Assembly (NCBI RefSeq): GCF_002845275.2
Contig: NZ_CP088149.1
Location: 4,088,501-4,152,500, forward strand
Origin: Pseudomonas sp. S06B 330
Lineage (GTDB): Bacteria; Pseudomonadota; Gammaproteobacteria; Pseudomonadales; Pseudomonadaceae
Length of the DNA stretch: 64,000 bases
Reading direction: 5' to 3'
Below, piece by piece: positions 1-11,328 of this stretch. Position numbers and translations under genes: made by a program. The notes under the pieces are model-generated. The model was not told where the DNA came from, searched no databases, and worked only from the letters and a program-made list of their open reading frames with translations. The number at the start of each line of letters is the position of its first letter. Positions within the stretch are counted from its first letter, which is position 1.

Positions 1-1
1 A

Positions 2-118
2 CGCACCAATGCCTTGCTGCGTAAACGTGGTGTGCGCATTGCCGGCGGCTTGCTGGTAATCCTGTTTGGCCTATGGACCCTGCCTGGGCCACACCAGCAC
101 TGGCTGATGGGCCACTAA
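2..118 (+). CDS. C-terminal end of a TauE/SafE-type membrane protein (partial)
   Basis: Only the last 38 residues are in the window; the gene begins to the left. The visible part is basic (RTNALLRKRGVR), then one hydrophobic stretch (IAGGLLVILFGLWTL), then a short tail ending GHWLMGH-like residues (HQHWLMGH). This fits the final transmembrane helix of the sulfite exporter TauE/SafE family protein that commonly lies between the cco cytochrome oxidase assembly genes and hemN in pseudomonads. The family call rests largely on that neighbourhood, so it is tentative. Confidence 0.5.
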   Translation, partial: RTNALLRKRGVRIAGGLLVILFGLWTLPGPHQHWLMGH

Positions 119-125
119 AGCGCTG

Positions 126-139
126 TTGATACAAATCAA
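126..139 (+). promoter_or_regulatory. Perfect ANR/FNR box upstream of hemN
   Basis: TTGAT-ACAA-ATCAA is an exact match to the FNR/ANR consensus TTGAT-N4-ATCAA. It lies 62 bp before the hemN start codon, between the upstream membrane-protein gene and hemN. Oxygen-independent coproporphyrinogen oxidase genes are known ANR targets, and anr itself is the next gene, so activation of hemN at low oxygen is the expected role. Confidence 0.9.
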
Positions 140-201
140 GATGGGCAACGCCCCACCCCCCTAGAATTCGCACATTGCTGCTTATTCTGGGGACTGCCCA
201 C

Positions 202-1584
202 ATGCTCGACGCACTCCGTTGGGACTCCGACCTGATCCGTCGCTACGACCTGTCAGGCCCACGCTACACCTCCTACCCAACCGCGGTGCAACTGCACAGC
301 GAAGTGGGCTCCTTCGATCTGCTGCACGCCCTGCGCGACAGCCGCCGTGCCGTGCGCCCGCTGTCGCTCTACGTGCATGTGCCGTTCTGCGCCAACATCT
401 GCTATTACTGCGCCTGCAACAAGGTCATCACCAAAGACCGCGCCCGCGCCCAGCCCTACCTGCAACGCCTGGAGCAAGAAATCCAGCTGATCGCCTGTCA
501 CCTGGACCCCAAGCAGAGCGTCGAACAACTGCACTTTGGTGGCGGCACTCCGACGTTTCTCAGCCACGTCGAACTGCGCCAACTGATGGCGCACTTGCGC
601 CAGCATTTCAACCTGCTGGACGATGATTCCGGCGATTACGGTATCGAGATCGACCCGCGCGAGGCCGACTGGCCGACCATGGGCCTACTCCGCGAGCTGG
701 GGTTCAACCGCGTCAGCCTTGGCGTTCAGGACCTTGATCCGGCGGTGCAACGGGCGATCAACCGCCTGCAAACCCTGGAGCAGACCCGGGCGATCATCGA
801 TGCCGCACGTACGCTACAGTTTCGCTCGATCAACCTCGACCTGATCTACGGCCTGCCCAAGCAGACCCCGGAAGGTTTCGCCCGCACCGTGGAAGAAGTG
901 ATCAAGCTGCAACCGGACCGCTTGTCGGTGTTCAATTATGCCCACCTGCCAGAGCGCTTCATGCCGCAGCGGCGTATCGACAGCAACGACCTACCCGCCC
1001 CCGCCACCAAGCTTGAGATGCTGGAAAGAACCATCGAACAACTGACCGCCGCAGGCTACCGCTATATCGGCATGGACCATTTCGCCCTGCCCGATGATGA
1101 GCTGGCCATCGCCCAGGAAGAATCGACCCTGCAGCGCAATTTCCAGGGCTACACCACCCACGGTCATTGCGACCTGATTGGCCTCGGGGTTTCAGCCATC
1201 AGCCAGATCGGTGACCTCTATTGCCAGAACACCAGTGACCTGAACAACTACCAGGACACCCTCTCCAGCGCCCAGCTTGCCACCAGTCGCGGCCTGATCT
1301 GCAGCGCAGACGACCGTCTGCGGCGCGCGGTGATCCAGCAACTGATTTGTCATTTCGAACTGAATTTCGACACCATTGAACAGCAGTTCACCATCGATTT
1401 TCGCGGCTACTTCAAGGACCAGTGGCCAGCGCTGCAAGCAATGCACAACGATGGCCTGATCAACCTCAGCAATCAGGGCATCCAGATACTGCCCGCTGGG
1501 CGTCTGCTGGTACGCTCGGTCTGTATGGTCTTCGACGCCTACCTCGGACAACACAATCAACAACGATTCTCTCGGGTCATCTGA
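202..1584 (+). CDS. hemN: Oxygen-independent coproporphyrinogen III oxidase
   Basis: Radical-SAM enzyme that decarboxylates two propionates of coproporphyrinogen III without oxygen, in cytosolic haem synthesis. The cluster motif PFCANICYYCACNK puts Cys63, Cys67 and Cys70 in the CX3CX2C spacing of HemN; the N-terminal RYTSYPTA segment and the GGGTPTFL motif are also typical. The product is 460 aa, the usual length. The frame is open upstream, but ATG 202 gives the conserved MLDALRWD start. It follows a perfect ANR box and precedes anr, so it should be induced when oxygen is low. Confidence 0.95.
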   Translation: MLDALRWDSDLIRRYDLSGPRYTSYPTAVQLHSEVGSFDLLHALRDSRRAVRPLSLYVHVPFCANICYYCACNKVITKDRARAQPYLQRLEQEIQLIACHLDPKQSVEQLHFGGGTPTFLSHVELRQLMAHLRQHFNLLDDDSGDYGIEIDPREADWPTMGLLRELGFNRVSLGVQDLDPAVQRAINRLQTLEQTRAIIDAARTLQFRSINLDLIYGLPKQTPEGFARTVEEVIKLQPDRLSVFNYAHLPERFMPQRRIDSNDLPAPATKLEMLERTIEQLTAAGYRYIGMDHFALPDDELAIAQEESTLQRNFQGYTTHGHCDLIGLGVSAISQIGDLYCQNTSDLNNYQDTLSSAQLATSRGLICSADDRLRRAVIQQLICHFELNFDTIEQQFTIDFRGYFKDQWPALQAMHNDGLINLSNQGIQILPAGRLLVRSVCMVFDAYLGQHNQQRFSRVI

Positions 1585-1619
1585 CCCCTCCGCCACGGAC
1601 GCTGTTTACAGTCATACTT

Positions 1620-1745
1620 GTAAAGCACACTATGTTTATTGGAGGTCGGACGATACGCCGCACCTCAACCAGCGCACCCTACCCGGGTGCGGACTGGCCG
1701 AAACTCCACGCCCTGAGTTATCCTTACGGCTTATGTGTGCTTTAC
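1620..1745. repeat. 11-bp inverted repeat flanking the hemN-anr spacer
   Basis: GTAAAGCACAC at 1620-1630 and its exact reverse complement GTGTGCTTTAC at 1735-1745 enclose 104 bp. The right arm ends 16 bp before the anr start codon. Within the loop a smaller dyad (GCACCC/GGGTGC near 1675-1691) is visible. The arms could pair in an mRNA leader or be two half-sites on DNA; function is unknown. Confidence 0.55.
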
Positions 1746-1761
1746 ACCAAGGAATGAAGAA

Positions 1762-2496
1762 ATGTCCGAGCCAGTCAAACTGCGCCCTCACAACCAGGCC
1801 CATTGCAAGGATTGCAGCCTGGCGCCTCTGTGTCTGCCATTGTCATTGAACATGGAAGACATGGATGCACTGGATGAAATCGTCAAACGCGGGCGACCGC
1901 TGAAGAAAGGCGAATTTCTTTTCCGTCAGGGTGACAGCTTCGCTTCGGTCTATGCCGTGCGCTCCGGCGCGCTGAAAACCTTCAGCCTGAGTGATGGTGG
2001 TGAAGAACAGATCACCGGCTTCCACCTGCCTAGCGAACTGGTCGGCCTGTCTGGCATGGACACCGAAGCCTACCCAGTATCGGCCCAGGCCCAGGAAACC
2101 ACTTCGGTCTGTGAAATCCCCTTTGAACGCCTCGACGAACTGTCCGTGCAACTGCCACAACTGCGCCGCCAGTTGATGCGGGTGATGAGCCGGGAGATTC
2201 GCGATGACCAGCAAATGATGCTGCTGTTGTCGAAGAAAACCGCCGACGAGCGTATCGCCACCTTCCTGGTCAACCTCTCGGCACGCTTCCGTGCCCGTGG
2301 TTATTCGGCCAATCAATTCCGCTTGAGTATGTCGCGCAACGAAATCGGCAATTACCTCGGGCTGGCGGTGGAAACTGTTTCACGGGTTTTCACCCGCTTC
2401 CAGCAAAACGGCCTGATCGCCGCCGAAGGCAAGGAAATCCATATCCTCGACCCGATCCAGCTGTGCGCACTGGCCGGTGGCGCGCTGGACAGCTGA
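1762..2496 (+). CDS. anr: Anaerobic transcriptional regulator ANR (FNR family)
   Basis: CRP/FNR-family activator that uses an oxygen-labile [4Fe-4S] cluster to switch on genes for low-oxygen growth. The N-terminal cysteines Cys15, Cys18 and Cys24 and an internal Cys117 are the cluster ligands of FNR/ANR. A cyclic-nucleotide-like beta barrel follows (about 40-150), then a dimer helix and a C-terminal helix-turn-helix ([19 protein letters not shown]). Length is 244 aa, that of Pseudomonas ANR. ATG 1762 is preceded by AAGGAATGAAG. Its likely target hemN is directly upstream in the same direction. Confidence 0.97.
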   Translation: MSEPVKLRPHNQAHCKDCSLAPLCLPLSLNMEDMDALDEIVKRGRPLKKGEFLFRQGDSFASVYAVRSGALKTFSLSDGGEEQITGFHLPSELVGLSGMDTEAYPVSAQAQETTSVCEIPFERLDELSVQLPQLRRQLMRVMSREIRDDQQMMLLLSKKTADERIATFLVNLSARFRARGYSANQFRLSMSRNEIGNYLGLAVETVSRVFTRFQQNGLIAAEGKEIHILDPIQLCALAGGALDS

Positions 2497-2512
2497 GACC
2501 ACGGGATAAGGG

Positions 2513-2518
2513 TATACT
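2513..2518 (+). promoter_or_regulatory. Probable -10 box for apt
   Basis: TATACT lies 33 bp before the apt start codon. No good -35 hexamer is visible at the right distance (the region is the 3' end of anr). The short leader also contains GGGTAT...ATACCC and GGCGGG...CCCGCC arms that could fold just before the start codon. Weak prediction. Confidence 0.35.
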
Positions 2519-2550
2519 GGCGGGCATTCGTTTTTCAGGATACCCGCCTC

Positions 2551-3099
2551 ATGCACAGCGATACCTTCGACCTCAAAGCCCTGATCCGCCCGGTACCGGA
2601 TTTCCCCAAAGCCGGCGTGATCTTTCGCGACATCACCCCGCTGTTCCAGTCCCCGCGGGGCCTGCGTCATGTGGCTGACGCCTTCATCGAGCGCTATGTC
2701 GAGGCTGAATTCAGCCATATCGGTGCCATGGATGCCCGTGGCTTCCTGATCGGTTCGATCATTGCCCACCAATTGAACAAGCCGCTGATCCTGTTCCGCA
2801 AGCAGGGCAAACTGCCCGCTGACGTGCTCGCCGAAGGCTACCAGACCGAATACGGTGAAGCCTTCCTGGAAGTGCACGCCGACAGTCTGTGCGAAGGTGA
2901 TTCGGTGCTGATTTTCGATGACCTTATCGCTACCGGTGGCACCCTCCTGGCCGCCACCAGCCTGGTGCGCCGCATGGGTGCACACGTGTTCGAGGCAGCG
3001 GCAATCATCGACCTGCCGGAGCTCAGTGGCTCACAACGATTGAATGCCGCTGGCGTGCCGACTTTTTGCCTGACCGAGTTTTCCCTGAGCGAGCGCTAA
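2551..3099 (+). CDS. apt: Adenine phosphoribosyltransferase
   Basis: Purine salvage enzyme converting adenine and PRPP to AMP in the cytosol. The PRPP-binding motif [14 protein letters not shown] is intact, and the N-terminal [19 protein letters not shown] signature is diagnostic of Apt. Length 182 aa matches the family. It sits 54 bp after anr and points towards recR; the two genes are separated by a dyad repeat. Confidence 0.97.
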   Translation: MHSDTFDLKALIRPVPDFPKAGVIFRDITPLFQSPRGLRHVADAFIERYVEAEFSHIGAMDARGFLIGSIIAHQLNKPLILFRKQGKLPADVLAEGYQTEYGEAFLEVHADSLCEGDSVLIFDDLIATGGTLLAATSLVRRMGAHVFEAAAIIDLPELSGSQRLNAAGVPTFCLTEFSLSER

Positions 3100-3113
3100 G
3101 GCAGCGACTTGCT

Positions 3114-3251
3114 GTAGCCACTGCCGACGCACGAGGCTGCGATCGACTGCAGAGCAGTCGCAACTCGGTTAGCCCACTCGGCCAGGCAAATCGCGGCGGT
3201 CAGGCTTTGCGGCCGTTTCACGCCCGATCGCAGCCTCACGGCAGCGGCTAC
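3114..3251. repeat. REP-like inverted pair (class A)
   Basis: The left arm begins GTAGCCACTGCCGACG and contains GGCTGCGATCGACTGC; the right arm is the mirror image, with CGATCGCAGCC and ending GGCAGCGGCTAC. The same two-armed unit recurs near 26.4, 36.3 and 46.4 kb, with a single arm near 56.2 kb. Here it fills the convergent gap between apt and recR. Such REP/BIME elements are common in Pseudomonas and may stop transcription or stabilise 3' ends. Confidence 0.85.
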
Positions 3252-3266
3252 AAGGAGCACTGTTGC

Positions 3267-3869
3267 TTACAACGAGATTGGTTTACGCCCGGCAAAGGAA
3301 TGCGCCAGCGTCCCGCCGTCGACCAGCTCCAACTCTCCGCCCAATGGCACACCATGAGCGATGCGCGAAGCAACCAGGCCCTTGTCGGCCAGCAGCTGCG
3401 CAATGTAATGGGCCGTCGCTTCGCCTTCCACCGTCGGGTTGGTGGCCAGGATTACTTCAGCAAAGGTGCCCTGTTCTTCAATACGCGCCATCAATTGCGG
3501 AATGCCGATAGCGTCTGGCCCCAGACCGTCGAGTGGCGACAGGTGCCCCTTGAGCACGAAGTAGCGGCCACGGTAGCCCGTCTGCTCCACCGCATAGACA
3601 TCCATCGGCCCTTCAACCACGCACAGCAGCGCGTCGTCACGGCGCGTGTCGGCGCACTGCGGGCACAATTCCTGCTCAGTCAATGTTCGGCACTGACGGC
3701 AATGGCCGACCCCTTCCATGGCCTGGCTCAAGGCCTGGGCCAGACGCACGCCACCGCTGCGGTCGCGCTCAAGCAACTGCAGCGCCATGCGCTGAGCGGT
3801 TTTCTGGCCGACACCGGGCAAGGTACGCAAGGCATCGATCAGTTGGCGAATCAGGGGACTGAAGCTCAT
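3267..3869 (-). CDS. recR: Recombination mediator protein RecR
   Basis: Works with RecF and RecO to load RecA on gapped DNA. The N-terminal helix-hairpin-helix segment ([16 protein letters not shown]) is followed by a four-cysteine zinc finger ([16 protein letters not shown]) and a Toprim domain ([16 protein letters not shown]). Length 200 aa is typical. It is the last gene of the conserved leftward set dnaX-ybaB-recR. Confidence 0.97.
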   Translation of the reverse strand: MSFSPLIRQLIDALRTLPGVGQKTAQRMALQLLERDRSGGVRLAQALSQAMEGVGHCRQCRTLTEQELCPQCADTRRDDALLCVVEGPMDVYAVEQTGYRGRYFVLKGHLSPLDGLGPDAIGIPQLMARIEEQGTFAEVILATNPTVEGEATAHYIAQLLADKGLVASRIAHGVPLGGELELVDGGTLAHSFAGRKPISL

Positions 3870-3966
3870 GGGGATTAACCTGGATATTCAATAAGCACGG
3901 GAAAAACGACGATGGGAGCAACAGCCCTGCAGCCGCGCTCCCACCGAAGGTAATACAGAAGCTGCC

Positions 3967-4293
3967 TTAGAACGGCATTTTGAAGCCTGGTGGCAGCTGC
4001 ATGCCAGCGGTCATGCCGCCCATTTTTTCCTGGCTGTTCTGCTCGACCTTGCGCACGGCGTCGTTGACGGCGGCAGCGATCAGGTCTTCCAGTACTTCTT
4101 TGTCTTCCTGCATCAGGCTGTCGTCCAGGCTGATGCGCTTAACGTCGTGACGACCGGTCATCACCACGCTCACCAGGCCTGCGCCCGATTGACCGGTGAC
4201 TTCGGCGTTGGCCAGCTCTTCTTGCATCTTGGCCATTTTTTCTTGCATCTGCTGGGCCTGCTTCATCAGGCCGGCCATGCCACCTTTCATCAT
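3967..4293 (-). CDS. ybaB: YbaB/EbfC family nucleoid-associated protein
   Basis: Small DNA-binding protein of the YbaB/EbfC family, often co-transcribed with dnaX and recR. The 108-aa product begins [20 protein letters not shown] and has the long amphipathic first helix and central beta sheet of the family. A GTG nine bases further upstream is also open, but it overlaps the GAGGTG ribosome-binding site, so ATG 4293 is preferred. It lies between dnaX and recR. Confidence 0.93.
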   Translation of the reverse strand: MMKGGMAGLMKQAQQMQEKMAKMQEELANAEVTGQSGAGLVSVVMTGRHDVKRISLDDSLMQEDKEVLEDLIAAAVNDAVRKVEQNSQEKMGGMTAGMQLPPGFKMPF

Positions 4294-4362
4294 GGGGATC
4301 ACCTCAAATTTAGTCTTACGGGATGCGGCGCGGGTCGGGCCCGGGCCGCTTGTGTCATTCGG

Positions 4363-6405
4363 TCAGTCGCCCTGAGCTAACGGAGCGTCTACAGGCTCAA
4401 TGGTATCGTGTCGCACCATTGCACCAAACTGCTTGATCATTTGCTGGATGAGCGGGTCCGCTTCAATCGACGCCTCTGCCTCGCCCTGACGCTCGGCACG
4501 CTTGCGCGATGCTGCCTGGGCCGGTGTTTCCTGCTCCGGGCGAATCAGTTCGATGGACAGCTTCAGGGTACGCCCGAAATGCTGGTTCAAGGCATCATTC
4601 AGGCGTCGCTGTTGAGTGGCATTGAACAGTGCGCTATGGGCGGGATCCAGGTGCAGCAGCCAATCATCACCTTCGGCAGCAATCAACGTACAGTTGGCGG
4701 CGATACTGCCGGTCATTCCGGAGATCGGCAACTGCGGGAATAATTCCAGCCATTGCAACGCCAGACCAGTCGCTGGCATCGCCGCAGGCATCGGTTCGGG
4801 CGCAACGGCCGCAACCTCCTCGTGCACATGCTCGATCGCCAGTTCATCCAGGTAACTGTAGCTGGCCGGATCCATCTCCGGCTCGTAGTAGTCTTCGTCC
4901 AGCGGCGGCTCGTCGTCGCGCTCCATCCCAGCCGGGCTGTAGCCCACGTTGTCATCGTGGGGCGGCTCGTCCTGGCGAACAGCCTCCCCAGCTTGCACGG
5001 AGGGGGCCGGAGGCAACTCCACAATGGGCTCAGGCGCCACCTCAGGTTCAGGTGTGACGACAGCTGCAACTGGGGCAGGATCATTCCATGGCAGGTCAAC
5101 GACCGGCTCGGGCGCCTCAGCCTTGACCTCGACAGGTGCGGGCACGGGTTCAGGCTCAGCAACCGGCTCCGGCGCAGGCGCAGCGGGCGCAGGTTCGACA
5201 ACGGGCGGCGCAATCGCGACAGGCGCAACTGCACTGGCCGCTGCCACCGTCATTGCCGAATCAGCTGTGGCCTGGCTGATCCCCACTGGCTTTAGCACCG
5301 GGGTCGGCGCGTCGTCGGTATCGGCAGGCCGGAACGCCAGCATGCGCAGCAGGACCATTTCGAAGCCACCGCGCGGGTCGGGCGCCAATGGCAGGTCGCG
5401 GCGGCCGATCAAGCCCATCTGATAGTAAAACTGCACGTCTTCGGCTGGCAGTGCCTGAGCCAGGGCCAATACCCGGTCACGATCGCCCTGGCCGTTGTCA
5501 ACAGCCTCAGGGAGTGCCTGGGCAATGGCAACGCGATGCAGCACATTGAGCATCTCGGCCAGCACACCGCTCCAGTCCGGTCCCTGCTCGGCCAAATGGC
5601 GCACTGCTTCAAGCAAGGCTCGGGCATCACCCTCGAGCAACGCCTGCAGCACGCCATAGACCTGGCCATGATCGAGTGTGCCGAGCATAGCGCGCACATC
5701 CGCAGCCAGCACTTTGCCTTCACCAAAGGCAATAGCCTGGTCGGTCAGGCTCATGGCGTCGCGCATCGAGCCGTCGGCTGCGCGCCCCAGCAACCACAGC
5801 GCGTCGTCTTCAAACGGAACGTTCTCGGCACTGAGTACATGGCTCAAGTGCTCGACCACCCGCTCGGGGGTCATGTTCTTCAGAGAGAACTGCAGGCAGC
5901 GTGACAGAATGGTCGCTGGCAGCTTCTGTGGATCGGTGGTGGCGAGGATGAACTTGACGTAGGGCGGCGGCTCTTCCAGCGTCTTGAGCAAGGCGTTGAA
6001 CGAGTGACTGGAGAGCATGTGCACTTCGTCGATCAGGTAGACCTTGAAGCGCCCACGGCTCGGGGCGTACTGCACGTTATCGAGCAGCTCGCGGGTGTCT
6101 TCGACCTTGGTGCGGCTGGCGGCGTCGATCTCGATCAGGTCAACAAAGCGCCCTTCGTCGATCTCCCGGCACACCGAACAGGTACCGCAGGGGGTCGAGG
6201 TAATGCCGGTTTCGCAGTTCAGGCATTTAGCGATGATCCGCGCGATGGTAGTCTTGCCCACCCCACGCGTGCCAGTAAACAGGTAGGCATGGTGCAGACG
6301 CTGGTTGTCCAGTGCGTTGATCAAAGCCTTGAGCACATGGGTCTGGCCGACCATTTCGCGGAACGAGCGCGGACGCCATTTACGTGCAAGAACCTGATAA
6401 CTCAT
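4363..6405 (-). CDS. dnaX: DNA polymerase III subunit gamma/tau
   Basis: Clamp-loader ATPase of the replicative polymerase. The AAA+ domain shows the Walker A motif GTRGVGKT (about residues 45-52), a zinc module (CLNCETGITSTPCGTCSVC) and the DEVH Walker B sequence. Residues from about 390 to 540 form a Pro/Ala/Glu-rich low-complexity linker, followed by a C-terminal tau domain that binds the polymerase. At 680 aa it is full-length tau. I did not find a clear slippery A-AAA-AAG-type site, so whether a short gamma form is made is unknown. Confidence 0.96.
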   Translation of the reverse strand: MSYQVLARKWRPRSFREMVGQTHVLKALINALDNQRLHHAYLFTGTRGVGKTTIARIIAKCLNCETGITSTPCGTCSVCREIDEGRFVDLIEIDAASRTKVEDTRELLDNVQYAPSRGRFKVYLIDEVHMLSSHSFNALLKTLEEPPPYVKFILATTDPQKLPATILSRCLQFSLKNMTPERVVEHLSHVLSAENVPFEDDALWLLGRAADGSMRDAMSLTDQAIAFGEGKVLAADVRAMLGTLDHGQVYGVLQALLEGDARALLEAVRHLAEQGPDWSGVLAEMLNVLHRVAIAQALPEAVDNGQGDRDRVLALAQALPAEDVQFYYQMGLIGRRDLPLAPDPRGGFEMVLLRMLAFRPADTDDAPTPVLKPVGISQATADSAMTVAAASAVAPVAIAPPVVEPAPAAPAPEPVAEPEPVPAPVEVKAEAPEPVVDLPWNDPAPVAAVVTPEPEVAPEPIVELPPAPSVQAGEAVRQDEPPHDDNVGYSPAGMERDDEPPLDEDYYEPEMDPASYSYLDELAIEHVHEEVAAVAPEPMPAAMPATGLALQWLELFPQLPISGMTGSIAANCTLIAAEGDDWLLHLDPAHSALFNATQQRRLNDALNQHFGRTLKLSIELIRPEQETPAQAASRKRAERQGEAEASIEADPLIQQMIKQFGAMVRHDTIEPVDAPLAQGD

Positions 6406-6533
6406 CGAAAACCGTCAAATAGATAGACCAAAGACCGCTAATCCTAGCGGAGCAGGCCTGAAATTGCATCCGCTATGCAGTCCATCGCCCAGCTTTGTTC
6501 GCCAGATTGCTGATACCACGCAGGGAGAAGTTG

Positions 6534-7322
6534 ATGCGCTGGGTTTTAAGCTTGTTGATGCTGTACATCGGCTACCTGCCGGCGCATGAGCCAGCGCCTT
6601 TGCGTTTTGCCATTGCCGACAGCTGGACCATGCCGCTGATACGCCTGGAAAACAACCGGCCGGTTGAAGGCATCATGTTCGACCTGATGAACAGCCTGGC
6701 GGCCAGCGTCCAGCGTCGCCCTGCATACCACGTGCTGCCGCGCCTGCGCCTGCAACCGGCGATGGAGCGCGGCATCGTCGACGTGCGTTGCTTCGTCATG
6801 CCGTCCTGGACCGGAGGACTGTCAGGTGATTACAGCTGGAGCGTGCCGCTGTTCCAGCAGCGAGACATGCTGGTTACCCTGGATCGACAGGCCTCACCGA
6901 TCAAGATCGCGGACCTTCCCCACCAGGTCATTGGCACCGTGCTTGGCTTCCACTATCCGACGTTACAAGCGCAATTCGATAACGGCCACTTCATCCGCGA
7001 TGACGCTCGAAGCCAACTTCAAGTGCTGCAAAAGCTGCAGGCTGGGCGCTATCGTTACGCGGTCAGCAGTCAGATGAGTCTGGATTGGTTCAATCGCTCG
7101 CTACCCCAAGCCCAACAGTTGAAGCCTGTGGCACCGCTGGAGGAACAGGCGTTGAGCTGTTACGTGCGAAATGATCCTGAGGTCCCTACGCAGCATATTC
7201 TTCGTAGTTTGTTGAAAATGAAGATGTCAGGAGAGGTTGAGCAGATGATCAAGCGCCATACGGCAGCACCTGATAGCCGGACACAAGCAGAGGCTACAGT
7301 ACGTCCACTGAGCAATGATTAG
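6534..7322 (+). CDS. Family 3 periplasmic solute-binding protein
   Basis: 262-aa predicted periplasmic protein with an N-terminal signal (MRWVLSLLMLYIGYLPAHE). It resembles the amino-acid-type solute-binding family (SBP_bac_3): LRFAIADSWTMPL near the mature start, then GIMFDLMNSLAASV, which matches the usual G-x-x-x-D-L region. No ABC permease or ATPase gene is adjacent, so it is an orphan; such proteins often act as sensors or have other ligands. The frame is open from 6495, but ATG 6534 follows AGGGAGAAGTTG. Divergent from dnaX. Confidence 0.75.
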   Translation: MRWVLSLLMLYIGYLPAHEPAPLRFAIADSWTMPLIRLENNRPVEGIMFDLMNSLAASVQRRPAYHVLPRLRLQPAMERGIVDVRCFVMPSWTGGLSGDYSWSVPLFQQRDMLVTLDRQASPIKIADLPHQVIGTVLGFHYPTLQAQFDNGHFIRDDARSQLQVLQKLQAGRYRYAVSSQMSLDWFNRSLPQAQQLKPVAPLEEQALSCYVRNDPEVPTQHILRSLLKMKMSGEVEQMIKRHTAAPDSRTQAEATVRPLSND

Positions 7323-7368
7323 AAAACAAGAGAGCTAAAAAAGGAACAAGCGCATGGCTTAGAGATAG

Positions 7369-7480
7369 GTGGCAACCCCACCAGCCACACCCCGGCACTC
7401 AATGTCACCGCTGCGGCTGCTCCCTTCCAGGCCTGACCGGGTTCACGGTTGATCGATGCGGAGGGACCGATGGGGTCACC
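7369..7480 (-). ncRNA. ffs: 4.5S signal recognition particle RNA
   Basis: On the minus strand the segment carries GGTCAGGCCTGGAAGGGAGCAGCC-like sequence (read in two parts: GGTCAGGCCTGG and AAGGGAGCAGCC), the conserved apical domain that binds Ffh. The flanks pair as a long hairpin: GGTGACCCCA at the 5' end against TGGGGTTGCCACC at the 3' end. It lies between dnaX and the peptidase-ligA genes, where ffs is found in pseudomonads. The exact ends, especially after processing, are estimated. Confidence 0.92.
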
Positions 7481-7512
7481 ATAACGCTGCTCATCTGGCG
7501 ACGAGCCGCGCC

Positions 7513-7540
7513 ATTGTACCGGCATCAAGTGAAGTTACAA
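7513..7540 (-). promoter_or_regulatory. Promoter of the 4.5S RNA gene
   Basis: On the minus strand TTGTAA (7540-7535) and TACAAT (7518-7513) are spaced by 16 bp, a good sigma-70 pair. Transcription would start near 7505 and run into ffs with a leader of about 25 nt that would be trimmed. A TTTTTT run at about 7343-7338 on the minus strand, downstream of the RNA, may form part of its terminator. Confidence 0.7.
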
Positions 7541-7593
7541 CCACTAATGCAAAAAAAACCATCACCACTCAATGACTTGGCTCTGCTCCGACA

Positions 7594-8760
7594 CTAAAGG
7601 GCACCCTCCTCGCCCAGTGCTGACGGCGCCTGCTGGGTAATGCACAAGTGGATGAAGTGCAGCTTGGCCACCACCGGTTTGCTCAGCACGAAGGGGTAGA
7701 AATCCACCTGACCCATGCTGCGCGACAGTTCATTAAGCATCGCCGACAACTCGACCCAGGCATTGAGGAACACCAAGAAGCGCTCACCCTGAGGGTCGTC
7801 AGGACGGTACAGGTCTTCACGCTGGAACGGTGGATAGTCAAGGTCCAGGCTGCTGGCATTCATGCCCAGGGCCAAGGCGGTGTCCAGGGCGTCGGTCATG
7901 TGCAGGTAATGCGCCCAGGTTTCCGCCCAGTCTTCCCAAGGGTGCATGGTCGCGTAGGCGCTGACATGGGCCTGTGCCCAATCACTCGGCGCACCCTGTT
8001 GATAATGGCGCTCCAGCGCCATGGCGTAACTCTGGCGTTCATCGCCGAACAGCGCTCGAAACGCGTCCAGCCAATCGCTATCGGCGACCAGGCGATCCCA
8101 GTAGTAGTGCCCGACCTCATGACGCAAATGGCCAAGCAAGGTGCGATAAGGCTCGTGCAATTGCACCCGCACGTGCTCACGCCAATCATCGTCAGCCTCG
8201 CGCACATCCAGGGTGATCAAGCCATTGGCATGGCCGGTGGTAGGCGCTTTGCCTTCCAGGTCGACACCGATGAAGTCAAAGGCCAGACCTTGGGGGCAGT
8301 GGTCGCTTTTCGGTTCAACGGCAAGCCCCAGGTGCAGCAGTTGCGCCGTCAAACGGCGCTTGGCGGTTTCCAGCTTGCGCCAGCGCGGGTGGTTCTCAGC
8401 AAGCGAAAGATCAGGGATGGTCCGATTCAGACGACAGGCCAGACACAGGCTGTGAGGCTCGTCAGCGGCCAGCAGCCAGTTGCAGGCCGCCGGCGTATCA
8501 AGATTGGCGCAACGCCGCAGCAACCCAGCTGCAGGCTCGCCATCGAGCGACCACAGCCCCTCACCCGATCCTGCCGACAGGCTGGCCACCCGGTTGCCCT
8601 GAGGCCAATAACCCAATGCCGCATGGCAAGCCAGACACTGGCTGTTGCGAAAGAACACCGACTGCCCGCACTGACATTGCCAGACCCGGCCCGGTCGTTG
8701 CTCGCGACTGACAAAGGACGCCGCGATCCTGGCGCCCAGCTGTTCGAAAAAGCGGTACAT
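7594..8760 (-). CDS. Putative zinc-binding metallopeptidase
   Basis: 388-aa protein with an N-terminal zinc ribbon (CQCGQSVFFRNSQCLACHAALG, about 29-50), a second pair of cysteines near residues 103-108 (SLCLACRLN), and a metallopeptidase core with HEVGHYYWD, the HExxH zinc site, near residue 214. This matches the proteobacterial zinc-ribbon peptidase family (Peptidase_Mx type). Substrate is unknown. It is the gene next to ligA, as in other pseudomonads. No signal peptide, so probably cytoplasmic. Confidence 0.85.
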   Translation of the reverse strand: MYRFFEQLGARIAASFVSREQRPGRVWQCQCGQSVFFRNSQCLACHAALGYWPQGNRVASLSAGSGEGLWSLDGEPAAGLLRRCANLDTPAACNWLLAADEPHSLCLACRLNRTIPDLSLAENHPRWRKLETAKRRLTAQLLHLGLAVEPKSDHCPQGLAFDFIGVDLEGKAPTTGHANGLITLDVREADDDWREHVRVQLHEPYRTLLGHLRHEVGHYYWDRLVADSDWLDAFRALFGDERQSYAMALERHYQQGAPSDWAQAHVSAYATMHPWEDWAETWAHYLHMTDALDTALALGMNASSLDLDYPPFQREDLYRPDDPQGERFLVFLNAWVELSAMLNELSRSMGQVDFYPFVLSKPVVAKLHFIHLCITQQAPSALGEEGAL

Positions 8761-8820
8761 GATGATCCCTCCTGGCTGCTGCCAAGACTAGACCATCACT
8801 ACCGCCGCGAGCGGCCGCCC

Positions 8821-11178
<2,358 letters not shown>

Positions 11179-11197
11179 TCAATTCTCTTGCAAAGCA

Positions 11198-11221
11198 AAA
11201 GAGCAGCCTGGGCTGCTCTTT
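11198..11221 (-). terminator. Intrinsic terminator between zipA and ligA
   Basis: AAAGAGCAGC (11198-11207), loop CTGG, then GCTGCTCTTT (11212-11221) form a perfect 10-bp stem. On the minus strand it is followed by TTGCTTTG, a short T-rich tail, and lies downstream of zipA and just before ligA. It should limit read-through from zipA into ligA, implying that ligA has its own promoter or partial coupling. Confidence 0.65.
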
Positions 11222-11251
11222 GGGGCATGTCTTTACTATCAGCAGTGTTTC

Positions 11252-11324
11252 CATCGCCGGTAAGGCCGACTCCCACAGGAGAGTGTTGCACACCATCATG
11301 GTGGGAGCTGGCCTTGCCGGCGAT
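11252..11324. repeat. Class B extragenic dyad repeat
   Basis: CATCGCCGGTAAGGCCGACTCCCAC and, after about 25 bp, the mirrored GTGGGAGCTGGCCTTGCCGGCGATG. Variants of the same unit (core GGCAAGRCCRGCTCCCAC) are found near 20.7, 23.8, 34.5, 43.4 and 52.9 kb. It lies immediately downstream of zipA. Typical of the abundant Pseudomonas intergenic repeats. Confidence 0.85.
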
Positions 11325-11328
11325 GCCT

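Noticed and set aside
1632..1757. A 41-codon open frame (MFIGGRTIRR...) in the hemN-anr spacer.
   Set aside because: No ribosome-binding site before its ATG, no family resemblance, and its end merely approaches the anr start. It overlaps the inverted repeat described separately.
4753..5295. Long plus-strand frames opposite the Pro/Ala/Glu-rich linker of dnaX.
   Set aside because: They reflect the repetitive codons of the linker (GCC, CCG, GAG) and have no start signal.
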